Part shown: piece after piece, positions 47,401-59,952 of the stretch | Layout: each line of letters begins with the position of its first letter | How positions within the stretch are numbered: position 1 is the stretch's first letter | Assembly: GCA_946699065.1 (NCBI GenBank) | Contig: CAMPDV010001185.1 | Span: 1 to 64,000, forward strand | Direction of reading: 5' to 3' | Length of the DNA: 64,000 nucleotides | From: Loxodes magnus | Lineage: Eukaryota; Ciliophora; Karyorelictea; Loxodida; Loxodidae | Translations under genes and position numbers: made by a program | Notes under the pieces: model-generated | The model's database searches: none | What the model saw: the letters and a program-made list of their open reading frames with translations, nothing else | What the model was told of the DNA's origin: nothing

Positions 47401-50400
47401 TTTAAAAGTGAAGAAGAAAAGTAAAAAAGAAGAGTTATTATTTTTTTAAGTTTGTCTTGAACTTATATGAGAGTTATAAAGAGTAGTAAGTTTTAAAAGT
47501 GAAGAAGAAAAGTAAAAAAGAAGAGTTATTATTTTTTTAAGTTTGTCTTGAGCTTAGATATGAGTTATAAAGAGTAGTAAGTTTTAAAAGTGAAGAAGAA
47601 AAGTAAGGTAGAAGAGTAATCATTTTGTTTTTAGTTTGTCTTGAGCTTAGATATGAGTTATAAAGAGTATTAAGTTTTAAAAGTGAAGAAGAAAGAAAAG
47701 TAAAAAAGAAGAGTTATTATTTTTTTAAGTTTGTCTTGAGCTTAGATATGAGTTATAAAGAGTATTTAGTTTTAAAAGTGAAGAAGAAAAGTAAAGAAGA
47801 AGAGTAATTATTGTTTTTAAGTTTGTCTTGAGCTTAGATATGAGTTATAAAGAATATTTAGTTTTAAAAGTGAAGAAGAAAAGTAAACAAGAAGAGTTAT
47901 TTTGTTTTTAAGTTTGTCTTGAGCTTAGATATGAGTTATAAAGAGTAGTTAGTTTTAATAGTGAAGAAGAAACGTAAAGAAGAAGAGTTATTTTTGTTTT
48001 TAAGTTTGTCTTGAGCTTAGATGAGAGTTATAAAGAGTATTTAGTTTTAAAAGTGAAGAAGAAAAGTAAGGTAGAAGAGTAATTATTTTGTTTTTAAGTT
48101 TGTCTTAAGCTTAGATATGAGTTATAAAGAGTATTTAGTTTTAAAAGTGAAGAAGAAAAGTAAGGTAGAAGAGTAATTATTTTGTTTTTAAGTTTGTCTT
48201 GAGCTTAGATGAGAGTTATAAAGAGTAGTAAGTTTTAAAAGTGAAGAAGAAAAGTAAGGTAGAAGAGTAATTATTTTGTTTTTAAGTTTGTCTTAAGCTT
48301 AGATATGAGTTATAAAGAGTATTAAGTTTTAAAAGTGAAGAAGGAAAAGTAAGGGTAGAAGAGTAATTATTTTGTTTTTAAGTTTGTCTTAAGCTTAGAT
48401 ATGAGTTATAAAGAGTATTTAGTTTTAAAAGTGAAGAAGAAAAGTAAAGAAGAAGAGTTATTATTTTTTTAAGTTTGTCTTAAGCTTAGATATGAGTTAT
48501 AAAGAGTATTAAGTTTTAAAAGTGAAGAAGAAAAAGTAAGGTAGAAGAGTAATTTTTGTTTTTAAGTTTGTCTTGAGCTTAGATATGAGTTATAAAGAGT
48601 AGTAAGTTTTAAAAGTGAAGAAGAAAAGTAAGGTAGAAGAGTAATTATTTTGTTTTTAAGTTTGTCTTGAGCTTAGATATGAGTTATAAAGAGTAGTAAG
48701 TTTTAAAAGTGAAGAAGAAAAGTAAGGTAGAAGAGTAATTATTTTGTTTTTAAGTTTGTCTTGAGCTTAGATATGAGTTATAAAGAGTAGTAAGTTTTAA
48801 AAGTGAAGAAGAAAAGTAAGGTAGAAGAGTAATTATTTTGTTTTTAAGTTTGTCTTGAGCTTAGATATGAGTTATAAAGAGTATTTAGTTTTAAAAGTGA
48901 AGAAGAAAAGTAAGGTAGAAGAGTAATTATTTTGTTTTTAAGTTTGTCTTGAGCTTAGATATGAGTTATAAAGAGTAGTAAGTTTTAAAAGTGAAGAAGA
49001 AAAGTAAGGTAGAAGAGTAATTATTTTGTTTTTAAGTTTGTCTTGAGCTTAGATATGAGTTATAAAGAGTAGTAAGTTTTAAAAGTGAAGAAGAAAAGTA
49101 AAGAAGAAGAGTTATTATTTTTTTAAGTTTGTCTTAAGCTTAGATATGAGTTATAAAGAGTATTAAGTTTTAAAAGTGAAGAAGAAAAGTAAGGTAGAAG
49201 AGTAATTATTTTGTTTTTAAGTTTGTCTTAAGCTTAGATGAGAGTTATAAAGAGTAGTAAGTTTTAAAAGTGAAGAAGAAAAGTAAAAAAGAAGAGTTAT
49301 TATTTTGTTTTTAAGTTTGTCTTGAGCTTAGATATGAGTTATAAAGAGTATTTAGTTTTAAAAGTGAAGAAGAAAAGTAAGGTAGAAGAGTAATTATTTT
49401 GTTTTTTAAGTTTGTCCTTAAGCTTAGATGAGAGTTATAAAGAGTATTTAGTTTTAAAAGTGAAGAAGAAAAGTAAGCTAGAAGAGTAATTATTTTGTTT
49501 TTAAGTTTGTCTTAAGCTTAGATGAGAGTTATAAAGAGTAGTAAGTTTTAAAAGTGAAGAAGATAAGTAAGGTAGAAGAGTAATTTTGTTTTTTAAGTTT
49601 GTCTTAAGCTTAGATGAGAGTTATAAAGAGTATTTAGTTTTAAAAGTGAAGAAGAAAAGTAAGCTAGAAGAGTAATTATTTTGTTTTTAAGTTTGTCTTA
49701 AGCTTAGATGAGAGTTATAAAGAGTAGTAAGTTTTAAAAGTGAAGAAGAAAAGTAAGGTAGAAGAGTAATCATTTTGTTTTTAAGTTTGTCTTGAGCCTT
49801 AGATATGAGTTATAAAGAGTATTTAGTTTTAAAAGTGAAGAAGAAAAGTAAAAAAGAAGAGTTATTATTTTTTTAAGTTTTGTCTTGAGCTTAGATATGA
49901 GTTATAAAGAGTATTTAGTTTTAAAAGTGAAGAAGAAAAGTAAAGAAGAAGAGTAATTATTGTTTTTAAGTTTGTCTTGAGCTTAGATATGAGTTATAAA
50001 GAGTATTTAGTTTTAAAAGTGAAGAAGAAAAGTAAAAAAGAAGAGTTATTTTGTTTTTAAGTTTGTCTTGAGCTTAGATATGAGTTATAAAGAGTAGTTA
50101 GTTTTAATAGTGAAGAAGAAACGTAAAGAAGAAGAGTTATTTTTGTTTTTTAAGTTTGTCTTGAGCTTAGATGAGAGTTATAAAGAGTATTTAGTTTTAA
50201 AAGTGAAGAAGAAAAGTAAGGTAGAAGAGTAATTATTTTGTTTTTTAAGTTTGTCTTGAGCTTAGATATGAGTTAAAAAGAGTAGTAAGTTTTAAAAGTG
50301 AAGAAGAAAAGTAAAAAAGAAGAGTTATTATTTTTTTAAGTTTGTCTTGAGCTTAGATATGAGTTATAAAGAGTATTTAGTTTTAAAAGTGAAGAAGAAA

Positions 50401-51604
50401 AGTAAGGTAGAAGAGTAATTATTTTGTTTTTAAGTTTGTCTTAAGCTTAGATGAGAGTTATAAAGAGTATTTAGTTTTAAAAGTGAAGAAGAAAAGTAAG
50501 CTAGAAGAGTAATTATTTTGTTTTTAAGTTTGTCTTGAGCTTAGATATGAGTTATAAAGAGTAGTAAGTTTTAAAAGTGAAGAAGAAAAGTAAAAAAGAA
50601 GAGTTATTATTTTTTTAAGTTTGTCTTGAACTTAGATGAGAGTTATAAAGAGTAGTAAGTTTTAAAAGTGAAGAAGAAAAGTAAAAAAGAAGAGTTATTA
50701 TTTTTTTTAAGTTTGTCTTGAGCTTAGATATGAGTTATAAAGAGTAGTAAGTTTTAAAAGTGAGAAGAAAAGTAAGGTAGAAGAGTAATTTTTGTTTTTA
50801 AGTTTGTCTTGAGCTTAGATGAGAGTTATAAAGAGTAGTTAGTTTTAAAAGTGAAGAAGGAAAAGTAAAGAAGAAGAGTAATTATTTTGTTTTTAAGTTT
50901 GTCTTGAGCTTAGATATGAGTTAATAAAGAGTATTTAGTTTTAAAAAGTGAAGAAGAAAAGTAAGGTAGAAGAGTAATTATTTTGTTTTTAAGTTTGTCT
51001 TGAGCTTAGATATGAGTTATAAAGAGTAGTAAGTTTTAAAAGTGAAGAAGAAAAGTAAAAAAAGAAGAGTTATTTTTGTTTTTAAGTTTGTCTTGAGCTT
51101 AGATGAGAGTTATAAAGAGTATTTAGTTTTAAAAGTGAAGAAGAAAAGTAAAAAAGAAGAGTTATTATTTTTTTAAGTTTGTCTTGAACTTAGATGAGAG
51201 TTATAAAGAGTAGTAAGTTTTAAAAGTGAAGAAGAAAAGTAAAAAAGAAGAGTTATTATTTTTTTAAGTTTGTCTTAAGCTTAGATATGAGTTATAAAGA
51301 GTAGTAAGTTTTAAAAGTGAAGAAGAAAAGTAAGCTAGAAGAGTAATCATTTTGTTTTTAAGTTTGTCTTGAGCTTAGATATGAGTTATAAAGAGTATTA
51401 AGTTTTTAAAAGTGAAGAAGAAAAGTAAAAAAGAAGAGTTATTATTTTTTTAAGTTTGTCTTGAGCTTAGATATGAGTTATAAAGAGTATTTAGTTTTAA
51501 AAGTGAAGAAGAAAAGTAAAGAAGAAGAGTAATTATTGTTTTTAAGTTTGTCTTGAGCTTAGATATGAGTTATAAAGAGTAGTTAGTTTTAATAGTGAAG
51601 AAGA
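41401..51604 (+). repeat. Array zone 4: units with GTAAGCTAG and GAAACGTAA, many 1 bp insertions
   Basis: GTAAGCTAG units are confined to about 42.2-51.3 kb (seen at 42184, 43971, 45464, 46123, 46310, 47148, 49476, 49657, 50500, 51322). GAAACGTAA units, the main source of CpG in the window, begin at 44531 and recur at 45083, 46766, 47326, 47971 and 50120. They are usually followed by GAGTTATTTTTG and a GATGAGAG unit. Single-base insertions are common: AAGGGTAG at 45650 and 48352, GAAGGAAAAG at 48340 and 50857, GTCCTTAAG at 49425, and extended A or T runs. Confidence 0.6.
44191..44270 (+). repeat. Scrambled satellite unit
   Basis: After GAGCTTAGATAT the order of pieces is AGAGTGAAGAAGAAAAGTA, then TAAAGAGTAGTAAG, then TTTTTAAAAGTG, then TTTTAAAAGAAG. 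Parts of the unit are therefore inserted, repeated and out of order within about 80 bp before the normal GTAAGGTAGAAG resumes. Every piece is satellite-derived; no foreign DNA is inserted. Template switching during replication is a plausible cause; an assembly or consensus error is the alternative. Confidence 0.85.
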
Positions 51605-54600
51605 AACGTAAAGAAGAAGAGTTATTTTTGTTTTTAAGTTTGTCTTGAGCTTAGATGAGAGTTATAAAGAGTATTTAGTTTTAAAAGTGAAGAAGAAAAA
51701 GTAAGGTAGAAGAGTAATTATTTTGTTTATAAGTTTGTCTTAAGCTTAGATATGAGTTATAAAGAGTATTTAGTTTTAAAAGTGAAGAAGAAAAGTAAGG
51801 TAGAAGAGTAATTATTTTGTTTTTAAGTTTGTCTTGAGCTTAGATATGAGTTATAAAGAGTAGTAAGTTTTAAAAGTGAAGAAGAAAAGTAAAGAAGAAG
51901 AGTTATTATTTTTTTAAGTTTGTCTTAAGCTTAGATATGAGTTATAAAGAGTATTAAGTTTTAAAAGTGAAGAAGAAAAGTAAGGTAGAAGAGTAATTAT
52001 TTTGTTTTTAAGTTTGTCTTAAGCTTAGATGAGAGTTATAAAGAGTATTTAGTTTTTAAAAGTGAAGAAGAAAAGTAAAGAAGAAGAGTTATTATTTTTT
52101 TAAGTTTGTCTTAAGCTTAGATATGAGTTATAAAGAGTATTAAGTTTTAAAAGTGAAGAAGAAAAGTAAGGTAGAAGAGTAATTATTTTGTTTTTAAGTT
52201 TGTCTTGAGCTTAGATATGAGTTATAAAGAGTAGTAAGTTTTAAAAGTGAAGAAGAAAAGTAAGGTAGAAGAGTAATTATTTTGTTTTTAAGTTTGTCTT
52301 GAGCTTAGATATGAGTTATAAAGAGTAGTAAGTTTTAAAAGTGAAGAAGAAAAGTAAGGTAGAAGAGTAATTATTTTGTTTTTAAGTTTGTCTTGAGCTT
52401 AGATATGAGTTATAAAGAGTAGTAAGTTTTAAAAGTGAAGAAGAAAAGTAAGGTAGAAGAGTAATTATTTTGTTTTTAAGTTTGTCTTGAGCTTAGATAT
52501 GAGTTATAAAGAGTAGTTAGTTTTAATAGTGAAGAAGAAAAGTAAGGTAGAAGAGTAATTTTTGTTTTTAAGTTTGTCTTGAGCTTAGATGAGAGTTATA
52601 AAGAGTATTTAGTTTTAAAAGTGAAGAAGAAAAGTAAAGAAGAAGAGTAATTATTTTGTTTTTAAGTTTGTCTTGAGCTTAGATATGAGTTTATAAAGAG
52701 TAGTAAGTTTTAAAAGTGAAGAAGAAAAGTAAAAAAGAAGAGTAATTTTTGTTTTTTAAGTTTGTCTTGAGCTTAGATATGTGTTATAAAGAGTAGTAAG
52801 TTTTAAAAGTGAAGAAGAAAAGTAAAGAAGAAGAGTTATTATTTTTTTAAGTTTGTCTTGAGCTTAGATATGAGTTATAAAGAGTATTTAGTTTTAAAAG
52901 TGAAGAAGAAAAAGTAAAGAAGAAGAGTAATTATTGTTTTTAAGTTTGTCTTGAGCTTAGATATGAGTTATAAAGAGTATTTAGTTTTAAAAGTGAAGAA
53001 GAAAAGTAAAAAAAGAAGAGTAATTATTGTTTTTAAGTTTGTCTTGAGCTTAGATATGAGTTATAAAGAGTAGTTAGTTTTAATAGTGAAGAAGAAACGT
53101 AAAGAAGAAGAGTTATTTTTGTTTTTAAGTTTGTCTTGAGCTTAGATGAGAGTTATAAAAGAGTAGTAAGTTTTAAAAGTGAAGAAGAAAAGTAAGGTAG
53201 AAGAGTAATTATTTTGTTTTTAAGTTTGTCTTAAGCTTAGATATGAGTTATAAAGAGTATTTAGTTTTAAAAGTGAAGAAGAAAAGTAAGGTAGAAGAGT
53301 AATTATTTTGTTTTTAAGTTTGTCTTGAGCTTAGATATGAGTTATAAAGAGTAGTAAGTTTTAAAAGTGAAGAAGAAAAAGTAAAGAAGAAGAGTTATTA
53401 TTTTTTTAAGTTTGTCTTAAGCTTAGATATGAGTTATAAAGAGTATTAAGTTTTAAAAGTGAAGAAGAAAAGTAAGGTAGAAGAGTAATTATTTTGTTTT
53501 TAAGTTTGTCTTAAGCTTAGATATGAGTTATAAAGAGTATTTAGTTTTAAAAGTGAAGAAGAAAAGTAAAGAAGAAGAGTTATTATTTTTTTAAGTTTGG
53601 TCTTAAGCTTAGATATGAGTTATAAAGAGTATTAAGTTTTAAAAGTGAAGAAGAAAAGTAAGGTAGAAGAGTAATTATTTTGTTTTTTAAGTTTGTCTTG
53701 AGCTTAGATATGAGTTATAAAGGAGTAGTAAGTTTTAAAAGTGAAGAAGAAAAGTAAGGTAGAAGAGTAATTATTTTGTTTTTTAAGTTTGTCTTGAGCT
53801 TAGATATGAGTTATAAAGAGTAGTAAGTTTTAAAAGTGAAGAAGAAAAGTAAGGTAGAAGAGTAATTATTTTGTTTTTAAGTTTGTCTTGAGCTTAGATA
53901 TGAGTTATAAAGAGTAGTAAGTTTTAAAAGTGAAGAAGAAAAGTAAGGTAGAAGAGTAATTATTTTGTTTTTAAGTTTGTCTTGAGCTTAGATATGAGTT
54001 ATAAAGAGTAGTTAGTTTTAATAGTGAAGAAGAAAAGTAAGGTAGAAGAGTAATTTTTGTTTTTAAGTTTGTCTTGAGCTTAGATGAGAGTTATAAAGAG
54101 TATTTAGTTTTAAAAGTGAAGAAGAAAAGTAAAGAAGAAGAGTAATTATTTTGTTTTTTAAGTTTGTCTTGAGCTTAGATATGAGTTATAAAGAGTAGTA
54201 AGTTTTAAAAGTGAAGAAGAAAAGTAAAGAAGAAGAGTTATTATTTTTTTAAGTTTGTCTTAAGCTTAGATATGAGTTATAAAGAGTAGTAAGTTTTAAA
54301 AGTGAAGAAGAAAAAGTAAAGAAGAAGAGTTATTATTTTTTTAAGTTTGTCTTAAGCTTAGATATGAGTTATAAAGAGTATTAAGTTTTAAAAGTGAAGA
54401 AGAAAAGTAAGGTAGAAGAGTAATTATTTTGTTTTTAAGTTTGTCTTAAGCTTAGATGAGAGTTAATAAAGAGTATTTAGTTTTAAAAGTGAAGAAGAAA
54501 AGTAAAGAATGAAGAGTTATTATTTTTTTAAGTTTGTCTTAAGCTTAGATATGAGTTATAAAGAGTATTAAGTTTTAAAAGTGAAGAGAAAAGTAAGGTA

Positions 54601-55200
54601 GAAGAGTAATTATTTTGTTTTTAAGTTTGTCTTGAGCTTAGATATGAGTTATAAAGAGTAGTAAGTTTTAAAAGTGAAGAAGAAAAGTAAGGTAGAAGAG
54701 TAATTATTTTGTTTTTAAGTTTTGTCTTGAGCTTAGATATGAGTTATAAAGAGTAGTAAGTTTTAAAAGTGAAGAAGAAAAGTAAGGTAGAAGAGTAATT
54801 ATTTTGTTTTTAAGTTTGTCTTGAGCTTAGATATGAGTTATAAAGAGTAGTAAGTTTTAAAAGTGAAGAAGAAGAAGTAAGGTAGAAGAGTAATTATTTT
54901 GTTTTAAGTTTGTCTTGAGCTTAGATATGAGTTATAAAGAGTAGTTAGTTTTAATAGTGAAGAAGAAAAGTAAGGTAGAAGAGTAATTTTTGTTTTTAAG
55001 TTTGTCTTGAGCTTAGATGAGAGTTATAAAGAGTATTTAGTTTTAAAAGTGAAGAAGAAAAGTAAAGAAGAAGAGTAATTATTTTGTTTTTAAGTTTGTC
55101 TTGAGCTTAGATATGAGTTATAAAGAGTAGTAAGTTTTAAAAGTGAAGAAGAAAAGTAAAAAAGAAGAGTAATTTTTGTTTTTTTAAGTTTGTCTTGAGC
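51605..55200 (+). repeat. Array zone 5: higher-order repeat of about 1.5 kb, then about 0.93 kb
   Basis: A characteristic run recurs: three GTAGTAAG/GTAAGGTAG units, a GTTAG/TTTTAATAG unit with short T-tract, then a GATGAGAG/GTATTTAG/GTAAAGAAG unit. The TTTTAATAG anchor lies at 52521, 54017 and 54949, giving spacings of 1,496 and 932 bp (about 16 and 10 units). The GAAACGTAA anchor at 50120, 51605 and 53096 gives 1,485 and 1,491 bp. The block between 54.2 and 54.9 kb is a shortened version lacking about six units, including the GAAACGTAA unit. Confidence 0.82.
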
Positions 55201-58200
55201 TTAGATATGTGTTATAAAGAGTAGTAAGTTTTAAAAGTGAAGAAGAAAAGTAAAGAAGAAGAGTTATTATTTTTTTAAGTTTGTCTTGAACTTAGATATG
55301 AGTTATAAAGAGTATTAAGTTTTAAAAGTGAAGAAGAAAAGTAAAAAAGAAGAGTAATTATTTTGTTTTTAAGTTTGTCTTAAGCTTAGATATGAGTTAT
55401 AAAGAGTATTTAGTTTTAAAAGTGAAGAAGAAAAGTAAGGTAGAAGAGTAATTATTTTGTTTTTAAGTTTGTCTTGAGCTTAGATATGAGTTATAAAGAG
55501 TAGTAAGTTTTAAAAGTGAAGAAGAAAAGTAAAGAAGAAGAGTTATTATTTTTTTAAGCTTGTCTTAAGCTTAGCTATGAGTTATAAAGAGTATTAAGTT
55601 TTAAAAGTGAAGAAGAAAAGTAAGGTAGAAGAGTAATTATTTTGTTTTTAAGTTTGTCTTAAGCTTAGATATGAGTTATAAAGAGTATTTAGTTTTAAAA
55701 GTGAAGAAGAAAAGTAAAGAAGAAGAGTTATTATTTTTTTAAGTTTGTCTTAAGCTTAGATGAGAGTTATAAAGAGTATTAAGTTTTAAAAGTGAAGAAG
55801 AAAAGTAAGGTAGAAGAGTAATTATTTTGTTTTTAAGTTTGTCTTGAGCTTAGATATGAGTTATAAAGAGTAGTAAGTTTTAAAAGTGAAGAAAGAAAAA
55901 GTAAGGTAGAAGAGTAATTTTTAGTTTTTAAGTTTGTCTTGAGCTTAGATATGAGTTATAAAGAGTAGTTAGTTTTAAAAGTGAAGAAGAAAAGTAAGGT
56001 AGAAGAGTAATTATTTTTGTTTTTAAGTTTGTCTTGAGCTTAGATATGAGTTATAAAGAGTAGTTAGTTTTAAAAGTGAAGAAGAAAAGTAAGGTAGAAG
56101 AGTAATTATTTTGTTTTTAAGTTTGTCTTGAGCTTAGATGAGAGTTATAAAGAGTATTTAGTTTTAAAAGTGAAGAAGAAAAGTAAAAAAGAAGAGTAAT
56201 TTTTGTTTTTTAAGTTTGTCTTGAGCTTAGATATGAGTTATAAAGAGTAGTAAGTTTTAAAAGTGAAGAAGAAAAGTAAAAAAGAAGAGTAATTTTTGTT
56301 TTTTAAGTTTGTCTTAAGCTTAGATATGAGTTATAAAGAGTAGTTAGTTTTAAAAGTGAAGAAGAAAAGTAAGGTAGAAGAGTAATTATTTTGTTTTTAA
56401 GTTTGTCTTGAGCTTAGATGAGAGTTTATAAAGAGTATTTAGTTTTAAAAGTGAAGAAGAAAAGTAAAAAAGAAGAGTAATTTTTGTTTTTTAAGTTTGT
56501 CTTGAGCTTAGATATGAGTTATAAAGAGTAGTAAGTTTTAAAAGTGAAGAAGAAAAGTAAAAAAGAAGAGTAATTTTTGTTTTTTAAGTTTGTCTTGAGC
56601 TTAGATATGTGTTATAAAGGAGTGAGTAAGTTTTAAAAGTGAAGAAGAAACGTAAAAAAGAAGAGTTATTATTTTTTTAAGTTTGTCTTGAGCTTAGATA
56701 TGAGTTATAAAGAGTATTTAGTTTTAAAAGTGAAGAAGAAAAGTAAAGAAGAAGAGTAATTATTGTTTTTAAGTTTGTCTTGAGCTTAGATATGAGTTAA
56801 AAAGAGTAGTAAGTTTTAAAAGTGAAGAAGAAAAAGTAAAGAAGAAGAGTTATTATTTTTTTAAGTTTGTCTTGAGCTTAGATATGAGTTATAAAGAGTA
56901 GTAAGTTTTAATAGTGAAGAAGAAACGTAAAGAAGAAGAGTTATTTTTGTTTTTAAGTTTGTCTTGAGCTTAGATGAGAGTTATAAAGAGTATTAAGTTT
57001 TAAAAGTGAAGAAGAAAAGTAAGGTAGAAGAGTTATTATTTTTTTTAAGTTTGTCTTGAGCTTAGATATGAGTTATAAAGAGTAGTTAGTTTTAAAAGTG
57101 AAGAAGAAAAGTAAGGTAGAAGAGTAATTTTTGTTTTTAAGTTTGTCTTGAGCTTAGATATGAGTTATAAAGAGTAGTAAAGTTTTAAAAGTGAAGAAGA
57201 AAAGTAAAGAAGAAGAGTTATTATTTTTTTAAGTTTGTCTTAAGCTTAGATATGAGTTATAAAGAGTATTAAGTTTTAAAAGTGAAGAAGAAAAGTAAGG
57301 TAGAAGAGTAATTATTTTGTTTTTAAGTTTGTCTTAAGCTTAGATATGAGTTATAAAGAGTATTTAGTTTTAAAAGTGAAGAAGAAAAGTAAAGAAGAAG
57401 AGTTATTATTTTGTTTTTAAGTTTGTCTTGAGCTTAGATATGAGTTATAAAGAGTAGTAAGTTTTAAAAGTGAAGAAGAAAAGTAAAGAAGAAGAGTTAT
57501 TTTGTTTTTTAAGTTTGTCTTAAGCTTAGATATGAGTTATAAAGAGTATTAAGTTTTAAAAGTGAAGAAGAAAAGTAAGGTAGAAGAGTAATTATTTTGT
57601 TTTTAAGTTTGTCTTGAGCTTAGATATGAGTTATAAAGAGTAGTTAGTTTTAAAAGTGAAAAGAAGAAAGTAAGGTAGAAGAGTAATTATTTTTGTTTTT
57701 AAGTTTGTCTTGAGCTTAGATATGAGTTATAAAGAGTAGTAAGTTTTAAAAGTGAAGAAGAAAAGTAAGGTAGAAGAGTAATTATTTTGTTTTTAAGTTT
57801 GTCTTGAGCTTAGATATGAGTTATAAAGAGTAGTTAGTTTTAATAGTGAAGAAGAAAAGTAAGGTAGAAGAGTAATTATTTTGTTTTTAAGTTTGTCTTG
57901 AGCTTAGATATGAGTTATAAAGAGTATTTAGTTTTAAAAGTGAAGAAGAAAAGTAAAAAAGAAGAGTAATTTTTGTTTTTAAGTTTGTCTTGAGCTTAGA
58001 TATGAGTTATAAAGAGTATTTAGTTTTAAAAGTGAAGAAGAAAAGTAAAGAAGAAGAGTTATTATTTAGTTTTTTAAGTTTGTCTTGAGCTTAGATATGT
58101 GTTTATAAAGAGTAGTAAGTTTTAAAAGAGAAGAAGAAAAGTAAAAAAGAAGAGTAATTTTTGTTTTTTAAGTTTGTCTTGAGCTTAGATATGTGTTATA

Positions 58201-58374
58201 AAGAGTAGTAAGTTTTAAAAGTGAAGAAGAAAAGTAAAGAAGAAGAGTAATTTTTAGTTTTTAAGTTTGTCTTGAGCTTAGATATGAGTTAAAAAGAGTA
58301 GTAAGTTTTAAAAGTGAAGAAGAAAAGTAAAGAAGAAGAGTTATTATTTTTTTAAGTTTGTCTTAAGCTTAGAT
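55201..58374 (+). repeat. Array zone 5b: irregular units between two higher-order repeat domains
   Basis: Units continue without interruption but with less regular order. GATATGTG or GTGTTATAAAG variants are seen near 55205, 56605, 58095 and 58190, mostly in a repeated GTAAAAAAG / GTAATTTTTG context. Two GAAACGTAA units lie at 56649 and 56924. Small insertions are common, for example AAGGAGTGAGTAAG near 56618-56631. No gene or foreign sequence is visible. Confidence 0.6.
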
Positions 58375-59952
58375 ATGAGTTATAAAGAGTAGTAAGTTTT
58401 AATAGTGAAGAAGAAAAGTAAGGTAGAAGAGTAATTATTTTGTTTTTTAAGTTTGTCTTGAGCTTAGATATGAGTTATAAAGAGTATTTAGTTCTAAAAG
58501 TGAAGAAGAAAAGTAAAAAAGAAGAGTAATTTTTGTTTTTAAGTTTGTCTTGAGCTTAGATATGAGTTATAAAGAGTAGTAAGTTTTAATAGTGAAGAAG
58601 AAAAGTAAAGAAGAAGAGTAATTATTGTTTTTAAGTTTGTCTTGAGCTTAGATATGAGTTATAAAGAGTATTTAGTTTTAAAAGTGAAGAAGAAAAGTAA
58701 AGAAGAAGAGTTATTATTTTTTTAAGTTTGTCTTAAGCTTAGATATGAGTTATAAAGAGTAGTAAGTTTTAATAGTGAAGAAGAAAAGTAAGGTAGAAGA
58801 GTAATTATTTTGTTTTTAAGTTTGTCTTGAGCTTAGATATGAGTTATAAAGAGTATTTAGTTCTAAAAGTGAAGAAGAAAAGTAAAAAAGAAGAGTAATT
58901 TTTGTTTTTAAGTTTGTCTTGAGCTTAGATATGAGTTATAAAGAGTAGTAAGTTTTAATAGTGAAGAAGAAAAGTAAAGAAGAAGAGTAATTATGGTTTT
59001 TAAGTTTGTCTTGAGCTTAGATATGAGTTAAAAAGAGTAGTAAGTTTTAAAAGTGAAGAAGAAAAGTAAAGAAGAAGAGTTATTATTTTTTTAAGTTTGT
59101 CTTAAGCTTAGATATGAGTTATAAAGAGTAGTAAGTTTTAATAGTGAAGAAGAAAAGTAAGGTAGAAGAGTAATTATTTTGTTTTTAAGTTTGTCTTGAG
59201 CTTAGATATGAGTTATAAAGAGTATTTAGTTCTAAAAGTGAAGAAGAAAAGTAAAAAAGAAGAGTAATTTTTGTTTTTAAGTTTGTCTTGAGCTTAGATA
59301 TGAGTTATAAAGAGTAGTAAGTTTTAATAGTGAAGAAGAAAAGTAAAGAAGAAGAGTAATTTTTGTTTTTAAGTTTGTCTTGAGCTTAGATATGAGTTAA
59401 AAAGAGTAGTAAGTTTTAAAAGTGAAGAAGAAAAGTAAAGAAGAAGAGTTATTATTTTTTTAAGTTTGTCTTGAGCTTAGATATGAGTTATAAAGAGTAG
59501 TAAGTTTTAATAGTGAAGAAGAAAAGTAAGGTAGAAGAGTAATTATTTTGTTTTTAAGTTTGTCTTGAGCTTAGATATGAGTTATAAAGAGTATTTAGTT
59601 CTAAAAGTGAAGAAGAAAAGTAAAAAAGAAGAGTAATTTTTTGTTTTTAAGTTTTGTCTTGAGCTTAGATATGAGTTATAAAGAGTAGTAAGTTTTAATA
59701 GTGAAGAAGAAAAGTAAAGAAGAAGAGTAATTATTGTTTTTAAGTTTGTCTTGAGCTTAGATATGAGTTAAAAAGAGTAGTAAGTTTTAAAAGTGAAGAA
59801 GAAAAGTAAAGAAGAAGAGTTATTATTTAGTTTTTTAAGTTTGTCTTGAGCTTAGATATGAGTTATAAAAGAGTATTTAGTTTTAAAAGTGAAGAAGAAA
59901 AGTAAAGAAGAAGAGTAATTATTTTGTTTTTAAGTTTGTCTTAAGCTTAGAT
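58375..59952 (+). repeat. Regular 369 bp tetramer higher-order repeat
   Basis: Four unit types follow in strict order. A has TTTTAATAG and GTAAGGTAG (94 bp). B has GTATTTAGTTCTAAAAG and GTAAAAAAG with a short T-tract (92 bp). C has TTTTAATAG, GTAAAGAAG and AATTATTG (92 bp). D has GTAAAGAAG and GTTATTATTTTTTT (91 bp). The sum, 369 bp, equals the spacing of the B marker at 58491, 58860, 59229 and 59598. A units start at 58375, 58745, 59114 and 59483; the last copy gains a fifth unit (next A at 59953). D usually ends in CTTAAGC, but in the copy before 59483 it ends CTTGAGC. Confidence 0.9.
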
